Notes: generated by a model not told the origin, from the sequence alone. 64,000 nt of DNA from QHXN01 sp032162705 (GCA_032162705.1 JAVRON010000081.1:1-64000), one strand, 5' to 3'. Numbered from the stretch's first letter, positions 35,570 through 44,814 are shown. Numbers and translations: made by a program.

Positions 35570-37042
35570 TTACACCCTCTTCGTCTTCCAGCGACCGCGC
35601 CGGAAAAAGATCGCGCTGACGACCGCGAGCGTCGAGAAAGCGATGGCGGCGGCGAGGAAGACGCCGCGCGGCCCCATGCGGAAGACGATAGCGAGCGTGT
35701 ATGCGAGCGGAATCTCCCAGAGCCAGAAGACGAAGACGTTGATGATGGTCGGCGTCCGCGTGTCGCCCGCTCCGTTGAAGCTCTGCGTCAAGACCATGCC
35801 ATAGGCGTAGAAGAGAAAGCCGCACGAGATGATGCGCAGGCAGTCCACACCGTAGCTCTGCACTTCGGGGCCTGCCGCCGCGTGCGTGAAGATGTTGACT
35901 ATCTGGTCGGCAAAGACGATGAAGACCAGACCGATGCAACCGAGAAAGATCATGTTGTAGAAGCCCGCGCGCCAGACCGCGCGTTCGGCCCGCTCGGGCT
36001 TGCCCGCGCCGAGCGACTGGCCGACGAGCGTGGCGGCAGCGTTCGACATTCCCCACGAAGGCAGCAGCGCGAACATGATGACGCGCAGCCCGATGGTGTT
36101 ACCCGCGACGGCTGCGCTCCCGAAGCGTGCGAGGATGAGCGTCAGCCCGATCCAGCTCGCCATGCCGACGAAGACCTGAAAGGTCGCCGTCCCCGACAGA
36201 CGCACGAGCCGCGCCATGAGCGCCGCGTCTAACTGGAAGTGGCGACGTGCGAGCGTGACGCGCCCGCCCTCGCGCCAGAGTTTCGAGAAGGCGAAGAGAG
36301 CGCCCGTCGCGCGCCCGATGCTGGTCGCCACGGCAGCGCCCGTCACACCCAATTCGGGGAAAGGCCCCAGCCCGAAGATGAGGCACGGCCCCAGCAAGAT
36401 GTTGATGATGTTGGCGAGCCACAGCACGCGCATCGCGACCGCCGCGTCACCCGCCCCGCGAAAGATCGCATTGATGAGGAACAGCATCACGACCGACGCG
36501 TTGCAGCCGAGCATCACGCGCGTGAACCCGCTCCCGCGCTCAACGACCGAGGCTTCGGCTCCCATCAACCCGAGCAGACGCGGGGCGAAGATGATTCCGA
36601 CCACTCCGATTGTGAGCGACACGCCGAGGCCGAGCGCGAGAACCTGCGCCGCTGTGTGCGCCGCGCCTTCCGGGTCGTGCTCGCCGGTTCTTCGCGCGAC
36701 CATCGCCATCGCGCCGATGCTCAACCCGATAGCCAGCGTGTAGACGATGGTCATCATCGACTCCGTCAGCCCCACGGTGGCGACGGCCTCCTTGCCAAGC
36801 CGCCCGACGAAGAACACGTCGCATACGACAAAGACGCTCTCCATCACCATCTCCAGAACCATCGGGACGGAGAGCAGGAGGATCGCGCGCCCGATTGACC
36901 CTTCGGTGTAGTCGTAGCTCGGGCGCGCGCCGCGCACCGCCTCGCGGACAGCCGCGAAGAAGCCCGGTTCAACCGTCGTGGCGGCTTTGGCTGTTGGCAA
37001 TACTTCTTCGGTCGGCGGTAATACTTCTATCGAGTCGGGCAT
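35570..37042 (-). CDS. MATE-family multidrug/Na+ efflux transporter
   Basis: 490 residues with about twelve membrane segments in two similar halves. The first helices contain ILLLSVPMVLEMVMESVFVVCDVFFVGRLG and VATVGLTESMMTIVYTLAIGLSIGAMAMVARRTGE, characteristic of MATE proteins, which export drugs or toxic metabolites with Na+ or H+ exchange. The second half repeats the pattern with GNTIGLRVIMFALLPSWGMSNAAATLVGQSLGAG. AGAGAGACG lies upstream of the ATG. The substrate cannot be deduced. Confidence 0.92.
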   Translation of the reverse strand: MPDSIEVLPPTEEVLPTAKAATTVEPGFFAAVREAVRGARPSYDYTEGSIGRAILLLSVPMVLEMVMESVFVVCDVFFVGRLGKEAVATVGLTESMMTIVYTLAIGLSIGAMAMVARRTGEHDPEGAAHTAAQVLALGLGVSLTIGVVGIIFAPRLLGLMGAEASVVERGSGFTRVMLGCNASVVMLFLINAIFRGAGDAAVAMRVLWLANIINILLGPCLIFGLGPFPELGVTGAAVATSIGRATGALFAFSKLWREGGRVTLARRHFQLDAALMARLVRLSGTATFQVFVGMASWIGLTLILARFGSAAVAGNTIGLRVIMFALLPSWGMSNAAATLVGQSLGAGKPERAERAVWRAGFYNMIFLGCIGLVFIVFADQIVNIFTHAAAGPEVQSYGVDCLRIISCGFLFYAYGMVLTQSFNGAGDTRTPTIINVFVFWLWEIPLAYTLAIVFRMGPRGVFLAAAIAFSTLAVVSAIFFRRGRWKTKRV

Positions 37043-37177
37043 CGTCTCTCTTCTTCTGCCGGTTAAGGTTTGCTGTTTAAAGTTCGACGCGTTATCTCGT
37101 CTAAAGTTCGACGCGGGCGTTAAGTCTTTAATACGCCGACGAGCGGCGCAAGTTGCTCACATCTTATCCCAAGGCTG

Positions 37178-37203
37178 CACGCCCTCCCTTACGGTCGGGC
37201 TTC
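37178..37203 (+). repeat. Single-arm copy of the 29-bp repeat, overlapping the beta-lactamase stop
   Basis: CACGCCCTCCCTTACGGTCG followed by GGCTTC matches the right arm at 35183-35211 with one change. On the minus strand it supplies the last codons (EARP) and the TAA of the beta-lactamase gene. Confidence 0.8.
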
Positions 37204-38139
37204 CGTTACGCTCTCGTAGACTGCGCGCGAGATGTCTGCGATGAGGCGGTGCGCGCGCGCTTCTTCCGCGATGCCTCGGACAAGCACGACGAGGAGGTAG
37301 GGCTTGCGTCCGGGTGGATAGACGATGCCTGCGTCGTGCTCGATCTTCGTGATGGAGCCGGTCTTGTGTGCGACGCGCACGCCCGCAGGAAGCCCCGCCG
37401 GGATGCCTTCGTTGAACTTCTGCCCCGCGAGCACGTCGGCCACTTCACGAGACGCCGCGCGCGAGACGGCTCGCCCCTCCGCGACGGCTCGCAGCAGGAC
37501 GAAGAGGTCGCGCGCCGTCGTCGTATTATTCAGACCGCGCTCAAAAGCCTTTCCGTCCTCGACGCCGCGCAGCACCTTCATATTGCGCGCGCCCAGACGC
37601 CGCAGGAGTTCCATCACGCGCGCGGGCGTCACGCGCTCGATGAGAATGTTGGTGGCGAGATTGCTGCTCTCTGTAATCATCAGCCGGACAAGCTCGCGCA
37701 CCGTCACAGTCCCGCCGATTTTCTGGTAGAGCGTGTGCTCGGAGTCGTCCTCGGAAGAGACGGAGAAGCTGCTTCCGTCGGCGATTGATTTGAACTCGTT
37801 CTTTACCGGCAGGCGCTCATCGAGCGAGAGCATGTGGTCGCGCGCCTCTCGGTAGACTTCGAGCATCACCGGCAACTTCATCGTGCTCGCGGCGTGGAAA
37901 CTGACGCCGGGGTTGATGAACAACTCGCGCCCGTCACCCAAGTCGCGGAAGGCGACGGCCACCGTCTCCGCACCGCTCGCGTCGATGAGCGCGCGAAGCT
38001 TCGACTCCAACTCGACGGCCTTAGACTCCGACTCGACGCCCTTCCTCTCAGACTGCCCCGCGACCGGCGCGGACAAAGCCAGCACGCAGGCGAGCGCAAC
38101 CGGACAGAATAAAATCCTCACCAACTGTCTAAAGGACAT
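37189..38139 (-). CDS. Class A beta-lactamase-related serine hydrolase
   Basis: 316 residues with a signal peptide (ILFCPVALACVLALSAPVAG). The active-site set of class A enzymes is present: Ser85-T-M-Lys88, S158-S-N160 (the SDN position), E200-R-G-L-N204 (the E166/N170 pattern) and K259-T-G. It should hydrolyse beta-lactams in the periplasm, although some relatives are only penicillin-binding; spectrum cannot be read. The start at 38139 has GGAGG 7 nt upstream; the frame stays open far upstream, but that is antisense to msrA. The last residues TEARP and the stop are encoded by the dispersed 29-bp repeat. No ampR-like regulator is adjacent. Confidence 0.88.
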   Translation of the reverse strand: MSFRQLVRILFCPVALACVLALSAPVAGQSERKGVESESKAVELESKLRALIDASGAETVAVAFRDLGDGRELFINPGVSFHAASTMKLPVMLEVYREARDHMLSLDERLPVKNEFKSIADGSSFSVSSEDDSEHTLYQKIGGTVTVRELVRLMITESSNLATNILIERVTPARVMELLRRLGARNMKVLRGVEDGKAFERGLNNTTTARDLFVLLRAVAEGRAVSRAASREVADVLAGQKFNEGIPAGLPAGVRVAHKTGSITKIEHDAGIVYPPGRKPYLLVVLVRGIAEEARAHRLIADISRAVYESVTEARP

Positions 38140-38358
38140 CCGACACCTCCGTGCAAATTGTTTTCGGGGCGCGTGCGCGCGAGACGCAGCCGAAATGATT
38201 GTCGCCTGAGATTTTCGCGGAGCGCACGCCGTTCGCGCAAGGCATTCCGGAGTCCGGTCGGACGGAAAACGGCTCGCGGCGGTGCATCTCTTTTCTCCGC
38301 GTCGCGGTATAATCCAAAGACGCATTTCAACACCAAAGGGAAGACGTTTGAAGAAACG

Positions 38359-38907
38359 ATGAGTACGAATCAAAACAGAGAAACGGCGACGCTCGCGGGC
38401 GGTTGCTTCTGGTGCCTTGAGGCCGTCTACAAAGAGCTGCGCGGCGTCGAGCGCGTCGTGTCGGGATACGCGGGCGGTCAAACACCGAACCCGACTTACA
38501 GGCAGGTCTGCGATGGAACGACCGGTCACGCAGAGGTCGTGCAGATTACCTTCGACCCCGAAGCAGCCTCGTTCCGCGAGCTGCTCGAAGTCTTCTTCAC
38601 CATCCACGACCCGACGACCCTGAACCGGCAGGGCGGAGACGTGGGCACGCAGTACCGCTCGGCTGTCTTCTACCATTCGCCCGAACAGCGTGAGACCACC
38701 GACAAAGTCATTGCCGAAATCACAGCCGCGGGCATCTGGGACTCGCCCATCGTCACGGAGGTCGTGCCGCTTGAAGTCTTCTATCCGGCGGAGGACTATC
38801 ATCAAAACTATTTCGAGAACAACCCGTCGCAGCCATACTGCCGCGCGGTCGTCGCGCCAAAGGTCTCGAAGTTCCGCAAGCACTTTCTGGAAAAGCTGAA
38901 AGCCTGA
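38359..38907 (+). CDS. msrA: Peptide-methionine (S)-S-oxide reductase MsrA
   Basis: 182 residues. It repairs oxidised methionine using Cys16 in GGCFWC. The family pattern is complete: GCFWCLEAVYKELRGV, SGYAGG, YRQVCDGTTGHAEVVQI, FFTIHDPTTLNRQGGDVGTQYRS and AEDYHQNYF. There is no signal peptide, so it acts in the cytoplasm. The ATG at 38359 begins at the usual family start; the frame is open upstream but does not look coding. A tandem of similar short words at 38945-39005 separates it from the next gene. Confidence 0.95.
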   Translation: MSTNQNRETATLAGGCFWCLEAVYKELRGVERVVSGYAGGQTPNPTYRQVCDGTTGHAEVVQITFDPEAASFRELLEVFFTIHDPTTLNRQGGDVGTQYRSAVFYHSPEQRETTDKVIAEITAAGIWDSPIVTEVVPLEVFYPAEDYHQNYFENNPSQPYCRAVVAPKVSKFRKHFLEKLKA

Positions 38908-39024
38908 GCGCAAGCGATGCTTGCCTGCAATCGAAATCTGATTGCAATCGTGGCGCGCTGTCTCTCGCAGGCAGCGCGCTGTACGTCGTACGCGGCGCGT
39001 TATCTCTCAGTAGAAGGTCGGCGT

Positions 39025-39579
39025 ATGTTGACGCTTCAAACAGACCGCCTCGTCCTACGCATGTTTCGCGAGGGAGACTTCGAGCAGTACGCCTCGATCA
39101 TGACCGACGCGGAGGTGACGCGACATTTGGGCGACGGTCGCCCGCTCGCACGCGAAGACGCCTGGCGGCAGATGGCGATGCTGCTCGGCCATTGGGAGTT
39201 GAAGGGCTACGGCATGTGGGCCGTCGAGGAGGCTTCGACGCGTCGGCTCGCCGGGCGCATCGGCTTCTTCAACCCGGAGGGCTGGCCCGGGTTTGAACTC
39301 GGCTGGGTTTTGGGGCGCGAGTTCTGGGGCCGCGGCTTTGCGACCGAGGGCGCGCGGCGCGCTCTTGAATTCGCCTTTGTGGAACTCGGGCGCGAACACG
39401 TCATCAGCCTGATTCGCCCCGAGAACCTTGCTTCGATCAGGGTGGCCGAGCGGCTTGGCGAACGTTTGGAGCGCAGCACAGAGTTGTTCGGCAAAGAGGT
39501 TCTGGTCTACGGTATCGACCGCGAAGCGTGGCCCGGCAGTCGTTCGGATAGACGAGACGGGTCGGAAGTGAACAAGTGA
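39025..39579 (+). CDS. GNAT-family N-acetyltransferase (RimJ/RimL-like)
   Basis: 184 residues. The sequence opens LQTDRLVLRMFREGDFEQYA, typical of the RimJ/RimL branch, and carries the acetyl-CoA-binding loop WGRGFATEGARRAL, followed by LIRPENLASIRVAERLG. Members acetylate ribosomal protein N-termini, antibiotics or small amines; the substrate is unknown. The ATG at 39025 fits the family start. The stop overlaps the next gene's GTG start by 4 nt (GTGA), so both are co-translated. Confidence 0.88.
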   Translation: MLTLQTDRLVLRMFREGDFEQYASIMTDAEVTRHLGDGRPLAREDAWRQMAMLLGHWELKGYGMWAVEEASTRRLAGRIGFFNPEGWPGFELGWVLGREFWGRGFATEGARRALEFAFVELGREHVISLIRPENLASIRVAERLGERLERSTELFGKEVLVYGIDREAWPGSRSDRRDGSEVNK

Positions 39580-40034
39580 AGAGTCTCGGCAGTCAACAGG
39601 ACACGGACGAAATCTTGCGGCGGCTTCACGCGTTGCGGCCCGAGAGCGGGCGGCGCTGGGGTCGCATGACACCGCACCAGGCCGTCTGCCATCTGAGCGA
39701 CTCCTACCGTTCCGCGCTCGGCGAGATGAAGGTCGAGTTCGCGGGCACCGTCCTGCACCGGACGCTGCTCAAGTGGTTTGCGCTGCGTGTGCCGCTCGCG
39801 TGGCCGAAGGGCATCAAGACGAGACCCGAGGTCGATCAGGAGCGCGGCGGGACGCGCCCCGTCGAGTTCGAGTCGGACATACGCTCGTTGGAAACACTCG
39901 TCGAGCGTTTCGCGCGCCCCGCGCAGGGCTACACGCGCAACACGCACCCGCTCTTCGGCCAGATGAGCGAGGCCGACTGGCTGCGCTGGGGCTACCTGCA
40001 CATGGATCATCACCTGCGGCAGTTCGGCGTCTAA
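39576..40034 (+). CDS. DUF1569 (DinB-like) protein
   Basis: 152 residues. The motif RMTPHQAVCHLSDSYRSALGEM near residue 31 and the closing LHMDHHLRQFG place it in the DinB/DUF1569 four-helix superfamily, where three His residues usually bind a metal: His34 or His39 and the C-terminal His pair are candidates. Some relatives are thiol-dependent transferases, but function here is unknown. It starts with GTG overlapping the acetyltransferase stop, suggesting a shared detoxification role (inference). Confidence 0.75.
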   Translation: MKSLGSQQDTDEILRRLHALRPESGRRWGRMTPHQAVCHLSDSYRSALGEMKVEFAGTVLHRTLLKWFALRVPLAWPKGIKTRPEVDQERGGTRPVEFESDIRSLETLVERFARPAQGYTRNTHPLFGQMSEADWLRWGYLHMDHHLRQFGV

Positions 40035-40044
40035 CACCTCACCT

Positions 40045-41673
40045 TCAGTTGATACGCGTGCGCCTGACAACGCGCACCCGCGCGCGCCAGTCTTCGTTTA
40101 AGTCAAAGCGATACATCTCGATCTCCGGCCTGATGGCGCGTGCCAGTGTTGCGAACGAGCGGTGGAAACGCAGCAACGGCGCGACGACATAGACGAGCGG
40201 CGCGTCGTCCGCAATCTCGGTGTCGCCGAACAGACGCGCGTGTGCGATGTCTCCATGGCGGCGTTGCGCCTCGACGCGCCGCCAGTAGTCGGCCCCCTGG
40301 AGCGCAAGCCCCACGTCCTCCGAGACTTTCAGCTCGATGACGACGAGGCGACCGTCGCGCCTGAGCGCCAGAAGGTCAACGGGGCGAGCGCCGCCGCTCG
40401 TATGAGGCGCGCGGAACTGTGCGTGCAGCGGCGCGAGCCTGAGTCCGGGGTCGAGCCGCGTGACATCGCGACGCAGGATGGCTTCGAGCCATGCTTCGGG
40501 CGCGGCGCGATAGAGCGCGTGCCTTCGGTCGGAAGCGTCCGCGCGCCTGTGCTCGCAGAGTTGGGTGATGAGCTTCATAAAGTCAGGCGCGCTCTCGTCG
40601 TCAAGCAGAGCGCGGCGCTGCGCTCCCTCGACTCCGAACCAGAGACGCTCGCTGTCGGCCAGACGGCGCACGCGTGCAAACGGTAGCCCCAGAAAGCGCA
40701 GCGTCTCGCCACGTCTCGCGCGCACGAAATCTATCTCGCCGGGCGAGAGCGCGACGACCTTTTCGACCAGCTCGCCCGGCCCGTTCGACGTGGGGCGCGA
40801 AAGGCGCGGCGCGTGCGCGTCGAGCAGCTCGCCGAGCGCGGGCACGCTCACTTGAGTCAGTCCACCTTGAGTCAGACCACCTTGATTGAGTTCGTCTTGA
40901 GTCAGTCCGCCTTGATTGAGTTCGTCTTGATTAAGGCTGTCTGTCTCTTCTTCCAACTCGTAGACGGAGATGAGCGCGCGCAAATCTTCGCGGAGCAGAG
41001 CCACGCGCTCGCAGACCGCAGCCGCGAGCTTCGGCGAGGCGATGAGCCAGAGTCCGCGCGGGCGGCGTGCGTGCGCTCCCTCACGCCGTGCGTGCGTTCC
41101 CCCTTCGAGCCGCGCCAGCCACAGCAACGCCGACGAGAGAAAACTTTCTGCATCCTCGGCCCCGGCGGGCACAACGGGCCCGGTGACGGCGATGCTCTCG
41201 CGCACACGCCGCATGCGCACGCGTGCCCAGCGGCCCGGCTCGCCGCGTCGCGCGCCCACGCTCAGACGCACCTGTTCCGCCACGCCGCCGGAGAAGCGAC
41301 AGACGAGCGCCGCGATTCGCTCGCACTCTCGGCGTCGCGCCTCTGCTACCGCGTCGCGCGCCGACGCAATCGTTGCGCGCGGCACGAGCCAGAGCAGAGC
41401 GCGCTCCGCGCCCATCCTCCTCAAAGCTTCGAGGAAGACCGCATCGCCCTCTGCTCGCCAGGCCACGACGCGCCAAGTGCGCGCGCCCGCCTCGCCCCAG
41501 TAAGAGAGCACGAGTGAGCCGGAAGCGACGCGCAACTCCCACTCGCCGCGCCGCAACTCGATTGCGCGACCGTCGCGACTCTCGCGCAGAAACCACACAC
41601 TCCGCGCGTCGAGCAGATGCACGAGACGGCCCCGCGCGGCCTCCAACTGTTCAGGATTTGTGAGGCGATTCAT
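40045..41673 (-). CDS. Hypothetical protein with C-terminal PD-(D/E)XK nuclease-like domain
   Basis: 542 residues. The C-terminal 110 residues contain PVDLLALRRDGRLVVIELKVSED, i.e. Asp433 then Glu447-L-Lys449 with a following Gln459, the spacing of PD-(D/E)XK nucleases such as NucS-like enzymes. The N-terminal 400 residues are Arg/Ala/Glu-rich with no recognised family. Near residue 245-275 a 15-nt repeat expansion inserts LNQDE/LTQGG units. No partner gene of a restriction or defence system is adjacent, so the nuclease may act in repair. Minus strand, alone between two plus-strand groups. Confidence 0.6.
   Translation of the reverse strand: MNRLTNPEQLEAARGRLVHLLDARSVWFLRESRDGRAIELRRGEWELRVASGSLVLSYWGEAGARTWRVVAWRAEGDAVFLEALRRMGAERALLWLVPRATIASARDAVAEARRRECERIAALVCRFSGGVAEQVRLSVGARRGEPGRWARVRMRRVRESIAVTGPVVPAGAEDAESFLSSALLWLARLEGGTHARREGAHARRPRGLWLIASPKLAAAVCERVALLREDLRALISVYELEEETDSLNQDELNQGGLTQDELNQGGLTQGGLTQVSVPALGELLDAHAPRLSRPTSNGPGELVEKVVALSPGEIDFVRARRGETLRFLGLPFARVRRLADSERLWFGVEGAQRRALLDDESAPDFMKLITQLCEHRRADASDRRHALYRAAPEAWLEAILRRDVTRLDPGLRLAPLHAQFRAPHTSGGARPVDLLALRRDGRLVVIELKVSEDVGLALQGADYWRRVEAQRRHGDIAHARLFGDTEIADDAPLVYVVAPLLRFHRSFATLARAIRPEIEMYRFDLNEDWRARVRVVRRTRIN
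40851..40940 (-). repeat. In-frame tandem repeat of a 15-nt unit
   Basis: Six consecutive 15-nt units of two alternating kinds (CTTGAGTCAGTCCAC and CTTGATTGAGTTCGT, with small changes) encode alternating LTQGG and LNQDE. They form a polar linker in the PD-(D/E)XK protein. Confidence 0.9.
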
Positions 41674-41842
41674 CTTCGATGACTAAAGACTGACTGTGTA
41701 TGACGGCAGCAGACTGACTGTCTCTGTCCGTGTGTGACGCTGGCGGGAGTGCGTCACGTTCGCCCGCTTGAATGCGCTTATGCTAACATCGAACAGCTTA
41801 AGTCAAACGAAAATTCACGGCGATAATGTTAAGGATTTCAGG

Positions 41843-43030
41843 ATGAAGAACGTTTATCTTGCCGGTGCCGCGCGTACGCCCATCGGGCGCTACGGGGGCG
41901 CGCTCGCGGGGCTGTCGCCCGCAGAGTTGGGCGCGTTAGTCGCGGCGGAGAGTCTGCGACGTGCCGGTTTAGAACTGAGTGAAGTGCAGGAGGTTGTCTG
42001 GGGCTGCGCGCGTCAGGCGGGCGCGGGGCCCAACGTCGGTCGTCAGATCGCATACCGCGCGGGAGTACCCGAGACCGTCCCGGCTTCGACCGTCAATCAG
42101 GCATGCGGCTCGGGGCTGAAGGCAATCATCCTTGCGGCGCAGGAGGTCTTGCTCGGTCGCGCGCGCGCGGTGCTCGCGGGCGGGGTCGAGAGCATGTCGC
42201 GCGTGCCCTTCTACGCGGAGGGTGTGCGTTGGGGCTTGCGTATGGGCCATACGGAGTTGGTTGACGGCATGTACCGCGACGGCTTCTTCGACCCGCTCTC
42301 CGCGCTCCTGATGGGTCAGACGGCGGAGAACCTCGCGCGCCGTTTTGAAATCTCACGCGAAGAGCAGGACGAGTATGCGCTCGGGACTCAGCGCCGCGCG
42401 GCGTCGGCGATTGAGGGCGGGCGCTTCGACGCAGAGATCGTCCCCGTCGAGATCAAAGGCAGGAAGGGCGAGACGAAGACGCTCACACGCGACGAGCACC
42501 CGCGCGCCGACACGAACATCGAGGCTTTGCGAAAGCTCGCGCCGGTCTTCTCCAAAGAGGGCACGGTGACGGCGGGCAACTCTTCGGGCATCACGGACGG
42601 CGCGGCGGCGGTCGTCGTCGTGGGCGAGGAGGCTTTGAGCGCGGCGGGCGGGCGCATCGAGCCGCTGGCGCGCATCGTCGATTACGAGTTCGCGGGCGTC
42701 GCGCCGGAGGTCATGGGGCTGGGGCCCGTCCCCGCCGTGCGCCGCCTGCTTGAGAGACAGAAGCTAACGCTCGACCGTATCGACCTCGTCGAGTTGAACG
42801 AGGCGTTCGCCGCGCAGGTCATCGCGTGCGACCGCGAGCTTGGCTTCGACGCGGAGCGCCTGAACGTCAACGGCGGAGCTATCGCGCTCGGCCACCCCAT
42901 CGGCTGCACCGGCGTACGGATTACCACGACGCTGCTTCACGAGATGCGGAGGCGCGGCGCGCGGCGTGGGCTTGCAACGCTCTGCGTCAGCGGCGGGATG
43001 GGAATCGCGCTTCTGGTCGAGAGCGTCTGA
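41843..43030 (+). CDS. Acetyl-CoA acetyltransferase (thiolase)
   Basis: 395 residues. Family residues are all present: acylated Cys88 in NQACGSGL, His351 in GHPIGCTGVR and Cys381 in CVSGGMG. The sequence AARTPIGRYGGALAGLSPAELGA is typical of the biosynthetic/degradative thiolase II family that condenses or cleaves acetyl-CoA units. The direction (PHB-type condensation or fatty-acid degradation) cannot be told without neighbours, and none are present. The ATG at 41843 follows AAGGA; an earlier in-frame ATG at 41768 would add 25 non-conserved residues. Confidence 0.93.
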   Translation: MKNVYLAGAARTPIGRYGGALAGLSPAELGALVAAESLRRAGLELSEVQEVVWGCARQAGAGPNVGRQIAYRAGVPETVPASTVNQACGSGLKAIILAAQEVLLGRARAVLAGGVESMSRVPFYAEGVRWGLRMGHTELVDGMYRDGFFDPLSALLMGQTAENLARRFEISREEQDEYALGTQRRAASAIEGGRFDAEIVPVEIKGRKGETKTLTRDEHPRADTNIEALRKLAPVFSKEGTVTAGNSSGITDGAAAVVVVGEEALSAAGGRIEPLARIVDYEFAGVAPEVMGLGPVPAVRRLLERQKLTLDRIDLVELNEAFAAQVIACDRELGFDAERLNVNGGAIALGHPIGCTGVRITTTLLHEMRRRGARRGLATLCVSGGMGIALLVESV

Positions 43031-43075
43031 GGCTTCAAAGAGAGCGTCTGAGGCACAAACGGAAATGTCACTGCT

Positions 43076-43096
43076 GCGCCGGTTAACGTCCGGCGC
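43076..43096 (+). terminator. Hairpin after the thiolase gene
   Basis: A 7-bp GC-rich stem (GCGCCGG / CCGGCGC) with a 7-nt loop lies 46 bp after the stop and is followed by GTGTTGTTCGTCTCTT. The T tract is broken, so the termination call is moderate. Confidence 0.4.
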
Positions 43097-43125
43097 GTGT
43101 TGTTCGTCTCTTAAGAGGAAATTTT

Positions 43126-43608
43126 ATGAAGAGAGTCTTGAAGTGGGTCGTGCTTGTGATTGTGGCGCTCTTCCTGGCGGCGCAGGTATACAGGCCGTCG
43201 AAGACTAACCCGCCCGTGGACGAGAGCAAGACGATGCACGCGACAACGCATATGTCGCCGGAGGTCTCTGCGATTCTCGACCGCTCCTGCAACGACTGTC
43301 ACTCCTCGAAGACCGTGTGGCCGTGGTACAGCAACGTCGCGCCAGTCTCGTGGTATTTGAAAAGCGATGTGGATGATGGGCGGCGCGCGCTCTCGCTCTC
43401 TGACTGGGGGACGTACCCACAGCGCAAGGCCGCGAATAAGTTGGAAGCGATGTGCGAAGAGGTCGAGAAGGGCGACATGCCCCTCAAGTCTTACCTGCTC
43501 TTACATTCTTCGGCGAAGCTCTCGGACGCCGACCGTCGCGTCCTGTGTGAGTGGACAAAGCAGGAGGGCGAACGGCTTCAGGCCGCTCCGGGGACTGGAC
43601 AGCAGTGA
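43126..43608 (+). CDS. Heme-binding domain protein with a CxxCH motif
   Basis: 160 residues. An N-terminal membrane anchor (WVVLVIVALFLAAQVY) exposes the rest to the periplasm. The motif Cys55-N-D-Cys58-His59 (SCNDCHSSKTVWPWYSNVAP) is a c-type heme attachment site in a context typical of the haem-binding domain family; later W and M residues (KGDMPLKSYLLLH) may give the sixth ligand. AAGAGG precedes the ATG. Such proteins probably carry electrons, but no partner oxidase or reductase is adjacent. Confidence 0.82.
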   Translation: MKRVLKWVVLVIVALFLAAQVYRPSKTNPPVDESKTMHATTHMSPEVSAILDRSCNDCHSSKTVWPWYSNVAPVSWYLKSDVDDGRRALSLSDWGTYPQRKAANKLEAMCEEVEKGDMPLKSYLLLHSSAKLSDADRRVLCEWTKQEGERLQAAPGTGQQ

Positions 43609-43767
43609 GCGACGGCGCGGCCCGTCCGCGTCGGTTTAAGAGCCAACCCTCGACCGAGAGCGACGCATCCGAACCTCGCCCTGAAACTCCCACAGGGATT
43701 TCAAACTCCGAAAAGTTTTTAAGCCGCGGCGCACGACGCCGAACACCAGAACACGGATGAAAGGTTT

Positions 43768-44814
43768 ATGAGAAGGACTTTTTACGCCTCGACACTCGCA
43801 CTCATGCTCGCCTCGCTCGCCACGACGGCGGGCGCGCAGACGGGGGTCATCGTCGAACCCCGCCGCCCGCCGCTACCGCCACAGCACAAGCAGACGCAGA
43901 ACGTCGCCGTCGTCCCGTCAATCCCTCTGCCCGCCTCCGACGCGGTGATGATGATTGACCTGCGAAAGCTTCTGACGGAGATCATGCCGCGCACGCTCGC
44001 CTCCGACCCGCAGCGGCTCGCGCAGGTCAACGCAGACATCGAGCAGTTCAAGACGCGCACGGGCCTCGACGCGCGTGCCTTCGACTCGCTCACGGTCGGA
44101 GCGCGACTCGTCCCGCTCCCATCCGGCGCAATCAAGATCGACCACGTGACGGCCATCGCTCGCGGCACGCTGCGCGCGGACGCTCTCATCGCCGCAGCGC
44201 GCACCGCTGCGAAGGACGCGCTCAGTGAACAGACCTACGCGGGGAAGACCATCTACGTCGCAAGCATCAACGACCAGCTCAAGCTCTTCGGGCTGCTGAA
44301 GACGCACGTGAAGGATTTGGCTTTCGTCGTGCTCGACCCGAACACGCTCGCGTTGGGCGAGCCGGAGGACGTGCGCGCGGCGATTGACGCGCAGGCGGGA
44401 CGAGGCCGCGCCGACCTGACTATGCTGAACTTCCCGAGGGGCGCGGGCGACTTCGTCGCATTCGCAGGCAACGTGCCCGCGGGGCTTCTGACGGGGATGG
44501 ACACGGGGCTGCCGAACGTTGACCGCGCCGTCGCCTCGATCCGAAGCTTCTACGGCTCAATCGGCTCGACGCCCGCGGGCGCTCAGTTGATGACGACGCT
44601 GCGCGCGCAGACGGTCGCCGACGCCAAACAACTCTTCGAGACGGCGGAGGCACTGCGGCAGGTCGCCCCCGGCCTCATCACGGTGGCGGGCGCGAAGGGC
44701 AAGTTCGCGCAGAGCGCCATCAACAGTCTGAAGATCACGACCAAAGGCAACGAGGTGCAACTCCGACTCGAAGTTCCGCAGGCGGACATCGCCGCCCTTC
44801 TGCGTGCCCTTTAA
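43768..44814 (+). CDS. Secreted hypothetical protein (348 aa)
   Basis: 348 residues. A signal peptide (TFYASTLALMLASLATTAGA) is followed by a Pro/Gln-rich stretch (PPLPPQHKQTQN) and a mature domain of alternating strands and helices, with VMMIDLRKLLTEIMPRTLA, IEQFKTRTGLDARAFDSLTVG and LRADALIAAARTAAKDAL. The order of elements is reminiscent of DUF3352-like secreted proteins, but I cannot confirm a family. It ends before a strong bidirectional terminator at 44995. Confidence 0.7.
   Translation: MRRTFYASTLALMLASLATTAGAQTGVIVEPRRPPLPPQHKQTQNVAVVPSIPLPASDAVMMIDLRKLLTEIMPRTLASDPQRLAQVNADIEQFKTRTGLDARAFDSLTVGARLVPLPSGAIKIDHVTAIARGTLRADALIAAARTAAKDALSEQTYAGKTIYVASINDQLKLFGLLKTHVKDLAFVVLDPNTLALGEPEDVRAAIDAQAGRGRADLTMLNFPRGAGDFVAFAGNVPAGLLTGMDTGLPNVDRAVASIRSFYGSIGSTPAGAQLMTTLRAQTVADAKQLFETAEALRQVAPGLITVAGAKGKFAQSAINSLKITTKGNEVQLRLEVPQADIAALLRAL

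Noticed and set aside
35078..36232. Plus-strand open frame of 384 codons
   Set aside because: It starts inside the inverted repeat and is antisense to the DUF1992 and MATE genes; Arg/Glu/Asp-rich shadow composition.
38140..38913. N-terminal extension of the beta-lactamase frame
   Set aside because: It is antisense to msrA; the signal peptide and GGAGG ribosome binding site support the start at 38139.
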